From Suillus spraguei (Eukaryota > Basidiomycota > Agaricomycetes > Boletales > Suillaceae), in assembly GCA_016800925.1 (NCBI GenBank), contig JABCPU010000219.1, positions 49,972-113,971 on the forward strand: a stretch of DNA of 64,000 nt, written 5' to 3'. Every line of letters starts with the position of its first letter. Position 1 is the stretch's first letter. The notes under the pieces are model-generated. The model was not told the DNA's origin. It worked only from the letters and a program-made list of their open reading frames with translations, and did not search any database. Below are positions 36,001-46,270 of this stretch, in pieces. Made by a program: the position numbers and the translations under genes.

Positions 36001-37453
36001 TCCTCGGCCTTTCCTTCCTGAGTGGATTTGTTATAAGGACTTGGTTCTTGTTTTCAATTACCAGTTTGGTACCTATGTATCATATACGAACGATTGCCGC
36101 TGGGCGGCTCAGGATTTTCTGTATTACTGTTGTGCACCAATATGTGGTATACATACCATCATCTATCTTGTCCTGATCAATGGCATCTGAGTCTGTGTGC
36201 GAGCCGTGTTAACGCAACAGAAAGTTCGAGTGCGAGGTGTTCGCTGTATGCAGCGGAAATCGGAATTCACACACCGGTGAACGTGAAAACCAGGTCGTAT
36301 TGAATGAGTTATGATTGCAATAGAGATCGAGTAAAGCTCAGCTGTACGCACTGCGCACAATGAGGCGTCGGCTATTGTTAAAAGCCATATGTAGCTCAAT
36401 GTAGGATGAAGCGGGAATTGAAACTGGCAGGCAACGAACGGCGTGATGGTTCATGTTTTTCAAAACACAACACGAGCAGATGCAAAGCCCGGCGGGTTGC
36501 GTTGAGTATCGAAGGTGCACGGTCCTGTCACACTTGGTTGAACATGTCGGAAAAAACTTCATAGCGCTCGTACTTGAGGCTTGAAATATCAGACTGCCGG
36601 GAAACAATCAAGATTAACCACTCAGAGAAGTTTGAAGAACCCAATATACGATACAACGTACCGGGAACTCGCGTGGATCACACCCAACAACATATGTATA
36701 TCAAGAAGTCAACCGGGAGGTGTTGGGCGGGAAGACTCTGATCAACCAGCGGGAAAAGCCCATGTAAGAGAAGTAATGAATCTGGAATCTGGAGAGCACT
36801 AAAATTTCAGGACGGACTGGAATTTATATTTTGTGGGTGTAATGCCAACGACGTTGTGGCAAATATCAAATACTTCATAAGGCCTTGATGCTCAGTATGA
36901 TGCATCTAGCCGTTTGCCGTCTGAAGCAGTGCGATGCACATTTTTGTGAGAAAAGAAACTTCAAGTAGGTGTTGGCCGAATGTACGCCAGAAAAAATGAA
37001 CAGTACTTGTAGGTTTGCTAGGCTTTTTGGTTTGGAGTCCGATGCCGACACAGCTTCAATTGGATAGAGTATAATATCATTGTCACCAAAGTCTTGTATC
37101 AACGAAGTAAAATCCACGTGTGGGGACGAGACCAGAGCAAGGCACGATCCCTTCATCAACAACGTTATGTCGCAGTAGCATGCAATATTTTGGACTGAGC
37201 AAGATTCGTAACAGCCTGCTATCATTGTGCGAAACTCGAGTGGACAGACAGTGAACAATAGCATATGTTGATTAGAGCCGATCAATGATCGCGGACAATC
37301 TTGTGTGGTTGCAGCGTATTCAGAGTTGGTTATAGTGACACATGTAAAGCTAAACCGTTTGACGAGGAACCAATGACACACTCAAGGACCTTCGAGAGGG
37401 CGACATAATATAGAAGTGCGTGGTAATATACATGATTCATCAGGATATCAGAC
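36001..37453. other. Intergenic between convergent genes
   Basis: No firm gene. An open frame of about 168 codons on the minus strand (36875-37381) lacks an ATG near its 5' end and any recognised motif. Confidence 0.45.
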
Positions 37454-38644
37454 TTATCGCAGACGAGAGTAGGGATGGAATCTGCTACCGTGACGTGGGG
37501 CCAGCTTGTCATGATTGGGATGATGGGGTGGTGCTTTGACAGACGTCGTGAAATTTATTTGCGTCCGCTTCGATTGAGAGGAAGCAGTTTGCTCTGAGCG
37601 AGCTTTTTGCAGCGCGGCTTTGAGGCAAAGATCAGGCGCCCACATGCATCGCCAGGAACCACGAGGGGAAATGATCATAAAACAATTTGTAGAACAAATG
37701 GCCAAGTGCGAAGAGGTGCCAAAGGCGAGGGCATGAATAACTGTTATGAGAGAAAGTGAGTCTACGTACCGATGCTATCCGCAAACCATTCAGGGCGCAT
37801 GTCGTCTGGATCCCACATATCTTTTGGAAAGTTCGTTGTGCGCTCATCGACATCCACAAATTCCACTAGCTTAGCATATAGATGAGGATTGCGGAAGGAT
37901 CGGTTGGACATAAGTGAATCGTTAAAATGCTTGGGATGTTCAGAGTCTTGCTTTAAAGCGTGAAACTGAGCAAGTTTATCCTGAAGAACATTCAGAAAGA
38001 TCGCCGCGGGTGAGAACGCAGTCGCACCTGAATGGTCGGGTCATAGGGAGATAAAGACGCTGGCGAAATACCCCAGTCTGTGAAACCAGGAATTGGTGGT
38101 GGTCTCAATAGTTGTTGGAGATGAGAAATTTCATCAGCCTCCTCTGAAGATCCAGTTTCAGCTTGTTCCGTGTCCGAAAACGCATCAGACATGGATGCTG
38201 GATTGGAAGCCCCAGGGCTTTCTGAACTGCCCACTATTTCATCTGATACGTGAGCACGGGGGTGACCTCTCTGCTGCGCAGGCCGACGAATGATTACTTG
38301 AGACTTGGGTAGCAGGCGGGCTGGGTTGGCTGGGTTCCATCTTTAACACCGTACATACATGCATCATGTTATACGGTACGTACCATCTGAGAATGAGTTT
38401 GATACACTCTTCAGCGCCTTATCCTATCTCATGAAGAACGACAGCCAACAAAGAGGGAAACGATTGCACAAGGCTGCGATGAAGAATCTCTTACATTATT
38501 TAGATATATTCCCACACTGGCCTTCGAGGATGAAGCGACCTTCTCCTCCGAGTCGCTTTGCGAATCGTCTCCATAACTGTGAAGACCTATGGAAAAGATG
38601 AGTATAACCACCTCGCGTTCAAAAGAATTGTGCATACCGTTCAT
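37454..38644 (-). CDS. HCNGP / SAP30BP-like nuclear protein
   Basis: The first coding exon is only 7 nt (ATGAACG, 38638-38644). It splices to [17 protein letters not shown], a typical acidic N-terminus. Then come [18 protein letters not shown] and [15 protein letters not shown]. The family core follows: [39 protein letters not shown] and [15 protein letters not shown]. The last exon reads [20 protein letters not shown] and ends [12 protein letters not shown] at 37454. HCNGP-family proteins are nuclear; the human member SAP30BP is linked to transcription repression and splicing. All junctions keep frame. The start lies 105 bp from the divergent GPI8 start. Confidence 0.85.
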
Positions 38645-38749
38645 GAGAGTGAAGAACAAGAAGCGGATTGTAGCGTTTTAAAACTCCGCACTGCGTTTCC
38701 TTCGCCGAGTTGCCGTTAGTAGCTGCTCTTCACTTCTCGGTCATTTTCC
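38645..38749. promoter_or_regulatory. Compact bidirectional promoter
   Basis: Only 105 bp separate the start codons of the HCNGP-like gene (minus) and GPI8 (plus). The two genes probably share core promoter elements. No canonical TATA box is present. Confidence 0.5.
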
Positions 38750-40247
38750 ATGCGTTTCCGGCTGCTTCCTCAGGCTTGCTTATTGCTAACATGTTTCATG
38801 GCATGGGCAGTGGGCTCATCGGGGTCTACCGCGTCTTCTGGCGAGCGCGTAACTGATTTCTTCGGTCGACATGATTCGGGTTCAGGTCACACCAACAATT
38901 GGGCAGTCCTTGTATGTGCATCCCGGTACTGGTTCAATTACAGAGTGAGCACGATCGTACCATTATAGACCACCTTTCATGAGACCGTCCTGCAGCATAT
39001 GGCAAATGCCCTTGGAATGTAATGCACCCTATCCCCGGAGTTAGTTGCTCACTGCTTGATGCACCTCTCAGGTATCGCACCGTCAAGCGTCTTGGGATTC
39101 CAGATTCCAACATCATCCTCATGTTGGCGGACGACATAGCGTGTAATGCAAGGAACAGATTTGCTGGCAGTGTCTATGCAGAAGCTGGCAGGCACTTAGA
39201 CTTGTACGGCGAGAACATCGAGGTAGATTATCGTGGATACGAAGTGACTGTAGAGAACTTCATACGCCTATTGACAGGTATGAATGTCTCAATATTGATG
39301 GGAGGTCATATAAAGTGTTGTAGGTCGGGTGGATCCCTCTGTGCCACGGTCAAAAAGACTTCTGACAGACGACCACTCAAACATCTTCGTCTACATGACT
39401 GGGCATGGAGGAAACGAGTTCCTCAAATTCCAAGACCAAGAGGAAATAAGTGCATTTGATATCGCTGATGCATTTGAGCAAATGTGGCAGAAGAAAAGGT
39501 GAGATTTCCTGTAGCGTTGTTGCATTCGAAGCTCATAACAGACCAGATACAGTGAAATTCTATTCATGATTGATACCTGCCAAGCAAATACTATGTACTC
39601 TCAGTTTTATTCCCCTAACATTCTCGCCACTGGGTCCTCTCAGATTAAAGAGAATTCTTACTCCGTGAGAATTCCACACTTCATTTCGTTACAAAATGCT
39701 CATCATGGATTTAGTATGAAAATGACAATGATATTGGCGTCTCCGTCATTGACAGCTACACACACTACGTCCTCAAATTCATGGAAGGAATAAATAAAAC
39801 GAGTCAGACATCTATGCAAGATTTGGTATTTTGCTTTATCACTGATGTGATCCACGTGTTTATTCTTCATTGTGACAGTTTGATTCCTATGACCCAGTGA
39901 AGATTTACTCTCATCCAGGTATCCGGTCTGATCTCTTCCGCCGTCCCTTGGACAAGACGCTTATTACCGATTTCTTCGGAGGTGTCGCACAAGCTGAAGT
40001 CTTCCCATTGCAGGACATCGTGGGCTCAAGTGACCATCATCATCATCATGAGAATGATTTTACGCTTCCTACCTCCCGGAAGCCAGATGCACCTTCTGTA
40101 TCGGTGGTCTCGTCGACGACTGTCATTTCCCACCCGAGACTGACAGGCGAGACACATGAATGGGATAATTGGTGGAAAGAAGTCAGAAAATGGACCTCCA
40201 TCTTTGTCATAGGATGTCTTGTATCCTGCGTTTCTTTTATGCGGTAA
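38750..40247 (+). CDS. GPI8: GPI transamidase catalytic subunit GPI8 / PIG-K
   Basis: A signal peptide (MRFRLLPQACLLLTCFMAWA) precedes HTNNWAVLVCASRYWFNYRH, then MANALGM and YRTVKRLGIPDSNIILMLAD. The catalytic His lies in VYMTGHGGNEFLKFQD and the catalytic Cys in MIDTCQANTMYSQFYSPN. Further C13 (legumain-like) landmarks are VSVIDSYTHYVLKFME and FDSYDPVKIYSHPGIRSDLF. The C-terminus has a His-rich patch, WWKEVRKWTS and a hydrophobic membrane anchor, ending at 40247. Gpi8 works in the ER with Gaa1, Gpi16, Gpi17 and Gab1 to cleave the C-terminal signal and attach GPI anchors. Six or more introns all keep frame. Intact. Confidence 0.92.
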
Positions 40248-40699
40248 CGCTATATCAGTTTCCCCAGTCTATCCTGAGTGAGGGGTTGTGAAGATCTCAC
40301 AGCTCCCATATTTGACTGTCACTACAACTCATGCATTATATACCATTCTGCTTCCCGTGATGAAGGCACGTTCTGTAGGATAATACTCAAAATCTAACTC
40401 CTTCCGACTCACTCGGTACAGGCATCGTAAATTTCTTCAGTTAAACAGAGTCGATATGGTTCATTAGTCTGCACTCGTTGCCGGCTTCACCTTAGCGTTG
40501 CCTCACTGAGTACGTTATCTTGAAGATCGTCATATGTGCTGACTCCATACTTTTATACGGTTCGATTTGCCGATATGCCGCAACTTATTTTGAAGTCCAA
40601 CCAATGTTTGTTCCGAACTGCACCTATTCACGCTATGGTCCTGTCACATGAATCACAAATCAGTCAGTTCTACGCCAGTCTGCGGCGACTCTGCACGCC

Positions 40700-42098
40700 G
40701 TGCTCACTGAGGTAGATCCGCAGCTGCTGGCGAGCATTACTATTAATATCACAACATTAGTGGCGAATGAATCTATCCTTCGGATTCCTTCCCTGAGCTC
40801 ACTGAGCAGCCCTTACCCTCCAGGATATGCGACTCACTCAGGCTGCGCAGTGCTTCATTCCCGCTATGACAGTAGTTGGTGTTGTGTTTCTCACTGTGTA
40901 TGTTGATCTTAATCGTCGACTGTGCCTTTAGTTGTTATCAAGTCATTGAACCCTTCACTGATATTCCTACTGTTATTTATGTTAATGATGAGTCGAGATT
41001 TCTCCGTGCTATCGTCTTTTCTGCATGACTGTATTGTGCTGCGTTTTGTTTCCAATTATAATGGGGTCACCGTGGAGTTGACATCTGGTCCTGCGCGCAT
41101 TCCTACTATCGACAGTTGGTATAATTCTTAACAGGCATTTCGACCGGTCTATCTAGCCTGAAGTATATTTATATTCCCACTGTCTTTTCTCCTTCCGCCG
41201 CATCCCATATGGCTTTGAAGACAGCATGACAATCATGTGTGGTCTCATTACGACGATCAATGTTATCACGACGGCTTGCAAACTCTGTCCGTATCTGTAC
41301 TGACCCTTGTTACCCCCGTTGTGTGCAGAAGAGAGCAGAGATTCGTACGAAGACTGCTGCTCTATGGAAAGCCAGACCACCGTGCTCTACTTCCAAGGCT
41401 TCCACTTCTCAGAACCTTCCTAGTAAGGTAAGTGCTTGCATTGGTTTCCGAACACCCTGTGCTAATGTGACATGTAAATTTATTCCCGCTACCATAAGGG
41501 AGTGGGTTATATCGTGTTTTACCACTGGGACATCATTCAAATCGATTGTCTTCCTGCGTCTGTTGCTCTTGTCCTTGAATGGTATTCTTTCGTCTTCTTC
41601 GATTGCTCGTTCGCTCAGCCATTTGGGCCCAAGTTCGCGTTTCGCTGAAATCCCCATGGCCTCAGTGATTTATTGCCGTGCTCTCACTACCGATGTTGAG
41701 TTCGAGGTCGCGTGAGGTGTCAATGTTATGTTTGGGATGAACTGCATTGCTACGCGACCACCGTTTTGCGGGGAAGATGAGACTCCCGTCTCCAATCCTC
41801 CATGCCTGGCCTTCAAGGTGGTGACAGTGTTTCATTGTCCTCGTTTTCTAGTATCTGCTCATTTCCTTCTGTGTTTCCAGAAACTCCGTGTATACTTAGT
41901 GGTAATGTCAATCACATTGAACTTGCTGCTAATGATGGTGAATTAGAATTATCTCAGTCTTCGTCCCTCGTCGGGGCAATTCTATTGTCTCGTAGACGTT
42001 CAGACTTGAACTTTACTGTCCATGTCATCTTTTCGGGCAGTGTCAATCAGGGGCCCCATAGGTTTTCAACTCAATATGAGTCGTCAAGTGGAAGTTAA
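40700..42098 (+). pseudogene. Decayed coding region of unknown family
   Basis: Coding-like text appears in shifting frames on the plus strand: PFTDIPTVIYVNDESRF and YNGVTVELTSGPARIPT (40920-41120), GFRTPCANVTCKFIPATIRE and IARSLSHLGPSSRFAEIPMA (41440-41660), VMFGMNCIATRPPFCGEDET (about 41724-41784), and GNVNHIELAANDGELELSQS (41900-41960). Stops and frame changes separate these blocks. The composition suggests one protein of several hundred residues that has been disabled. I do not recognise the family. It lies directly upstream of the tRNA-like array and other repeats, so a transposon-associated protein is plausible. Confidence 0.45.
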
Positions 42099-42180
42099 AG
42101 ACTTTAGCCTGGCTAGTGTGGTTACCAGAATCTAAATCTGTTTCTCTTGGACTACGCAGGTTCGAAACCTGTGAAACTAC
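42094..42180 (+). tRNA. tRNA-like unit 1 (loop anticodon CTA)
   Basis: Anticodon loop ATCTAAA would place CTA at 42132-42134, unlike CAA in the other units. T-arm GCAGG-TTCGAAA-CCTGT; terminator is nine T at about 42183. Probably a pseudo-tRNA. Confidence 0.3.
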
Positions 42181-42237
42181 AGTTTTTTTTTATCAGAACG
42201 CACTTTGACATTCATTCATGAACGGTTTCTTCAGAAG

Positions 42238-42329
42238 TTCACCGCAACTGATGTTAGTCAGGTGGTTGTCACAACAGAATCAAAATCTGTTTCTCTTGAA
42301 CTGTGCAGGTTTGAAACCTGCCGACGACA
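42238..42329 (+). tRNA. tRNA-Leu(CAA)-like unit 2
   Basis: Anticodon stem ACAGA/TCTGT with loop ATCAAAA (CAA at 42281-42283). T-arm GCAGG-TTTGAAA-CCTGC. D-stem-like TGAT/GTCA. T run after 42331. The long variable region (TTCTCTTGAACTGT) fits a class II tRNA. The acceptor stem pairs poorly. Confidence 0.35.
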
Positions 42330-42387
42330 AGGTTTTTTTCTATTGAAACACACCTTGACATTCACTCATGGATGGCTTCTTTAGAAA

Positions 42388-42479
42388 TTCATCGTAACTG
42401 GTCTTAGCTAGGCGGTTGCCACAACAGAATCAAAATCTGTTTATCTTGAACTGTGCGGGTTCAAAACCTGCCGATGACG
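42388..42479 (+). tRNA. tRNA-Leu(CAA)-like unit 3 (best folding)
   Basis: CAA at 42431-42433. D-stem-like TGGT/GCCA, a compensatory change relative to unit 2. The acceptor 5' TCATCG pairs with 3' CGATGA. T-arm GCGGG-TTCAAAA-CCTGC. T run after 42483. The D loop looks too long for a standard tRNA. Confidence 0.4.
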
Positions 42480-42508
42480 AGGTTTTTTCTATCAGACACA
42501 CTTTGATG

Positions 42509-42600
42509 TTCACCGTAGCTGGTGGTAGTCTGGTGGCTGTCACGACAGAATCAAAATTTGTTTCCCTTGGACTGTGCAGGTTCGAAACCTGCTGATGACA
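42509..42600 (+). tRNA. tRNA-Leu(CAA)-like unit 4
   Basis: CAA at 42552-42554, stem ACAGA/TTTGT with one G-U pair. T-arm GCAGG-TTCGAAA-CCTGC. The terminator is weak (TATTTT). Its upstream spacer is about 28 bp shorter than the others. Confidence 0.35.
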
Positions 42601-42656
42601 AGGTATTTTCTATCGGAACACACCTTGATATTCACCCGTGATGGTTTCTTTGGCAG

Positions 42657-42747
42657 TTCATTGTAACTGATCTTAGCCTGATGGTTACCACAACAGAATC
42701 AAAATCTGTTTCTCTTTCCTGTGCAGGTTCAAAACCTCCTCATGACA
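42657..42747 (+). tRNA. tRNA-Leu(CAA)-like unit 5
   Basis: CAA at 42700-42702. The B box reads GGTTCAAAACC but the 3' T stem is CCTCC rather than CCTGC, and the variable region is shortened (TTTCCTGT). Eight T at about 42752. Probably decayed. Confidence 0.3.
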
Positions 42748-42903
42748 GCAATTTTTTTTATCGGAACACACCTTGACATCCACTCATGGATGGTTTCCTT
42801 TGAGGTCCATCTTAACTGGTCTTAGCCCCTGTGCAAATTGTTGATGCAACATTGATATTTACTCCATGGCGAGTTGTGCCTTCAGACACGTTCAAAACAC
42901 TAA

Positions 42904-43376
42904 TTATATTGTGCTCTGCGTAAACCCCCTCACTACCTTGATTGCAGTAGATCGCGTAGCCAGTGAAGCTTCCTTGGCATTACACTGCCTTGGATATCTA
43001 TGAACTGACTCACAAACTTCAAACTCAGCCTCTGTTGGTTGTTGTTTCTTCGTGTATTCCTGAGCAGCTTCAAGGGGTTTGTACATTGATAAGTTCTCAG
43101 TCAAATCACAAGGCCTGCAGGCTCTGAGCTTCACAATTCTTTGTCTGTGGGACAGGTGTATTGGTTAATAATGTGCTCACACTGCTTCCCTTTGCCAATG
43201 TAACTGAACTGACAGCAAGATTGTATACCATGTGACCCATGTCTAAGATACTTATGTCTTATGCACGAACCTTTGAAGCTGTGCCAGAATTCATCACTAT
43301 GCAGCTCAAGACACGGAGCTCTAGGGTTGGGGATTGGCATGAGTCCGACCATTACAAGTACACCTGGGTTGCCCAA
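42904..43376 (-). pseudogene. Coding-like minus-strand fragments, unknown
   Basis: Two adjacent open frames on the minus strand read HSDEFWHSFKGSCIRHKYL, QCEHIINQYTCPTDKEL, then LRACRPCDLTENLSMYKPLE and FEVCESVHRYPRQCNAKEAS. The Cys/His-rich composition looks coding and the stop between them falls at 43131. No family is recognised. It is probably repeat-derived, given its neighbours. Confidence 0.3.
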
Positions 43377-43542
43377 TTAGGGAGCCTTATTATACTGGAC
43401 GATTATGTGCCTTGGCAACTCTTATTAGGCTTGCTTGCCTCAAAACTCAACACCAGCATTAAATGCTGCCCAAATTACCTATGGCCTTCACCTATTCGAC
43501 CTATTTACCTATAGCTAGGGCAGGGCAGGTATTCAGAGTTTA

Positions 43543-43912
43543 CTGTAGAGTTACGATCATAACTTCGCATCCTTTCAGGTGTGACCATGTCACCCTTAGC
43601 TTCGCAGTTTCGTAGGCTCTTGTGACATGTGACCTATCTAAGTTAGCTTCGTCCTCAACTGATTCTATCCTATATTTTGTGAGCTTTGACAACTTTTTGA
43701 CAAGCAAGTCATGGAGGCTCATTATATGCGATAGGCTGCAGAAATCTGTGTTGAAAAGAGAAACAACAATTTTATGTTTTTTTTTTTTTTCTATTTTACC
43801 ATATGTCACAAAATAGCTTCGTGACCCCAAATTTGGTGTGACTGTCACTTCAAATAGCTTCGATTCGCCAGGGGGTGGGACGTGTGACGAAGTTGTGGTC
43901 GTAACTCTACAG
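43543..43912. mobile_element. MITE with about 25-bp terminal inverted repeats and TA target duplication
   Basis: The ends are inverted copies: CTGTAGAGTTACGATCATAA on the left, and its complement with two changes on the right (GTGGTCGTAACTCTACAG). The element is 370 bp, is flanked by TA on both sides (43541-43542 and 43913-43914), and encodes no transposase. TA duplication and size fit a Tc1/mariner-type MITE. A run of about 14 T lies inside. Confidence 0.8.
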
Positions 43913-44134
43913 TATTGGCAACATATGTAAGCTTTCCCGCGCCCCTCCTGCCTGCACCTAGAAGGGTTATCCCCAAGTCTCTTTATTCTCATGCCCCTTA
44001 CCCTCTTCCACATTGTCCGCTTAGCACTATTCACTGGTTGCCGCCCCTCTGGGTACCAGGCCACCCTGCCAGGTACCTTCTGCTCACCTATTGACGCAAC
44101 CCCACCATATTAGCCCACCCCATCAGCATCACCA

Positions 44135-45677
44135 ATGCCTGCCATGCCTCGTGGCTCTACCGCTTTCAAGGTTACTGGGCTCTCTAAGTCGATCATATCC
44201 CACAACTTCCAAGGACACAATCGTCAATCAAAAGTCCTTGGGGCTGGCAAACAACAGCATTGAAGGATGGCAGCGGATACCAGCCACCAGGCTGAAATAC
44301 AAGGTACATTTTCTTAATTGTCTTCCATCCCATTCACTAAGATTTTGCAACAGAAATGTCCGCAGAGGACCAAGACACAGTGGAGACCATGATCGCCAAT
44401 CATGGCATGGATTTTGAGGAGCTACCATACGCACCTCCTCCTGGAGAGGAATGTTTTGATATGAGTCATGCAGGTGGGGAACACGAGGCATTCAAAGGAT
44501 CGGCACATCAGGTGGCTGACATTGGTGGATAGTAAGTCCTATTCACCTCATCATTATATATCTTGCTTATACTTCAGGACAGTCACTACATTGATCCTTG
44601 CATTCATGGAGACCGCACAGAAGACCAGACCTCTCATTGGAATCTTTAAATTGACCACCTTGTGGATGCCTATCTTGACTACCGCACTCGAGATTCTGGC
44701 AATGGCATGCCAAACCCCCAAGACTTGCCCTCAGTCCCACCTTTGGACATGGACACGACAGACTGCCCTTCACTCAACAATGTTGAGCTTATTGATATTT
44801 TCAGCAAGTGTCTTCGCACCATTTCTGTTAAGACCATACTCAAAGGGTGAAAGATCCGAAGGGCTTTGGCCTCAGTTCGTGCACTGTGCCCCTTTCCCGA
44901 GTATTGCCCCTTATTTCAGGGAGTAGGTATACGTCCGAAGATCCGGAAGGAGTTGCGTGGCAGATCCAGACGTCCAAAGGTATCGGATATGATATGTCTG
45001 AAGGTTATCCGGAGTGTAGGGATGGAACAAGGATTAAGGCTAGCTTCTGAATGAGTTCCTAACTAGAAACTAACAGAGGTAGACTATCCGAAGATAGAGT
45101 CGGAGATATAGACTGAAGGAATCAATCCCAAGTCTTAGAAGATGACTTAAGTCCAGAGGAAGCAGAATGAGCAGAATCTAAGATGATATTCGAACTAAGG
45201 TTCTATGGAGATCTACAAGTGGTTTATATACTGTAAGTATCTAATACAGATAATCAACAAGTCTGGGACCGAGGGCTATGTACGAAGTGTAATGGAAGTC
45301 TATTAGTTAATGCGCAGCGGATCAGTAAGCACAAATTGGAAATGAAACACAGGTAACAGATCAGTGACACAGGATGGAAGTATACACAGCTGGAATACTG
45401 GAAACAGGAGGAATGATGAAAGGAGATAGACACAGATATACACAAGGGAGTTAGAGTGTGAGAAGTGGGCACATTCAGATGGGCGATCCGGACAGGATCT
45501 GTGGACTGGATGGAAATAGAATCGATCGGATCTGAGTGGATATGGTCAGATCTGGGATCAGAAGTATGGTATATGACAATTTCGATGCATCATTTCATTC
45601 TCCCACAGGGCGACGCTGCTCCTCTCTCCAACCGATAGCATTGCACAGGTTCCCTAATGAGACACTTGTCTATCATG
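44135..45677 (+). pseudogene. KDZ-type transposase, 5' part (split gene)
   Basis: The start MPAMPRGSTAFKVTGLSKSI lies at 44135. Downstream are IEGWQRIPATRLKYK, QDTVETMIANHGMDFEELPY, APPPGEECFDMSHAGGEHE, VDAYLDYRTRDSGNGMP and DMDTTDCPSLNNVELIDIFS. These match the N-terminal, CxC-associated half of Kyakuja-Dileera-Zisupton (KDZ) transposases, which are abundant in mushrooms. Frame changes occur near 44245 and 44355. The coding sequence is interrupted at 44848 by a putative solo LTR, resumes at 45606 (LSPTDSIAQVP, NETLVYH), and is cut at 45677 by a complete LTR retrotransposon. It continues at 53205. Confidence 0.75.
44848..45605. repeat. Putative solo LTR inserted in the KDZ gene
   Basis: A 758-bp block with no KDZ homology interrupts the transposase. 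It starts TG and ends CA, and is flanked by AAGGG (left) and CAGGG (right), a 5-bp duplication with one mismatch. It holds a TATA-like TTTATATA near 45222 and no coding region. It is unrelated to the LTRs at 45678 and 59068. Confidence 0.5.
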
Positions 45678-46143
45678 TGTTACAGTCGTATGTACCCCTA
45701 TTCATTTTCTCATCTCCTTTACCTTGTATATTATGTAACGAGACTCCGACTCATATGCTCAATGCATCTGTACTATAGTTGCCTTCCTTCTTTGGATACG
45801 CACTAACATTTCCTCTTGGTCCGTGCGCACATATTGACCTATTTAAGCACGTTGTATTATGCTTGTATACTTTACTTTAATCTTACTGGGTTTTACCTGG
45901 AATATCCTTCGCTTAGGCCTCCAACCTAAGTTGTCTTGAATCGTCTCTAAGTCTAAGCACTCCTTAGCCTTAGTCTCTATTCTCATAGAACCTCTCAGAC
46001 TCGTCTTTGAGGCAGAACCCTTGATTGTACTCAGAACGCATTCCTTGTACGTTTACCTTATCCTCTCTGGATATTGTAGAACTTCCCAGCAGACCATCTG
46101 TGTCTTTTCACTGTCGCTGGTGACGCCACCCCAGTTCGTAACA
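45678..46143 (+). repeat. Element A 5' LTR
   Basis: 466 bp, nearly identical to 52739-53204. It contains a TATTTAAG box at 45840-45847 and the presumed transcription start at 45874. Confidence 0.95.
45840..45884 (+). promoter_or_regulatory. LTR core promoter and start of R
   Basis: TATTTAAG starts at 45840. ACTTTAATCTT, the presumed first 11 nt of the transcript, starts 34 bp later at 45874. The same TATA box and the same 34-bp spacing occur in element B. Confidence 0.6.
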
Positions 46144-46144
46144 A

Positions 46145-46155
46145 AAGATTAAAGT
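46145..46155 (+). promoter_or_regulatory. Primer binding site, self-priming type
   Basis: AAGATTAAAGT, one base inside the internal region after the LTR, is the exact 11-nt reverse complement of ACTTTAATCTT at the presumed 5' end of R. This is the Tf1-style self-priming layout, used in place of a tRNA primer. Confidence 0.7.
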
Positions 46156-46270
46156 CCACCTGACCGACGACTACCCAGTCTTTGACCCTGAACCCTGATA
46201 AGCCCTAACGGACAGCAAGACAGCACGTGTAGGCACGAGAAAGTATAAACTCACCAGACGAATCTTCATC

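Larger units (their letters stand above)
42094..42840 (+). repeat. Tandem array of five tRNA-Leu(CAA)-like Pol III units plus a stub
   Basis: Five units repeat at 149, 150, 121 and 148 bp spacing. Each has an A-box-like TTAG...GG, an anticodon arm ACAGA-loop-TCTGT, a B box (GGTTCGAAACC or close variants) inside a GCAGG/CCTGC T-arm, and in most cases a terminal T run. A sixth copy is cut off after the A-box (about 42810-42830). Confidence 0.8.

Noticed and set aside
36875..37381. Open frame of about 168 codons on the minus strand
   Set aside because: No ATG near its 5' end, no recognisable motif and no supporting splice structure. It lies between convergent genes where long chance frames can occur.
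42094..42840. Considered a CRISPR-like array because of regular spacing
   Set aside because: The repeats are long, diverged and tRNA-like with Pol III signals, and the genome is eukaryotic.
43540..44064. Open frame of about 174 codons on the minus strand
   Set aside because: It runs through the MITE and its inverted repeats, including a poly-T/poly-Lys tract. It is a by-product of the repeat, not a gene.
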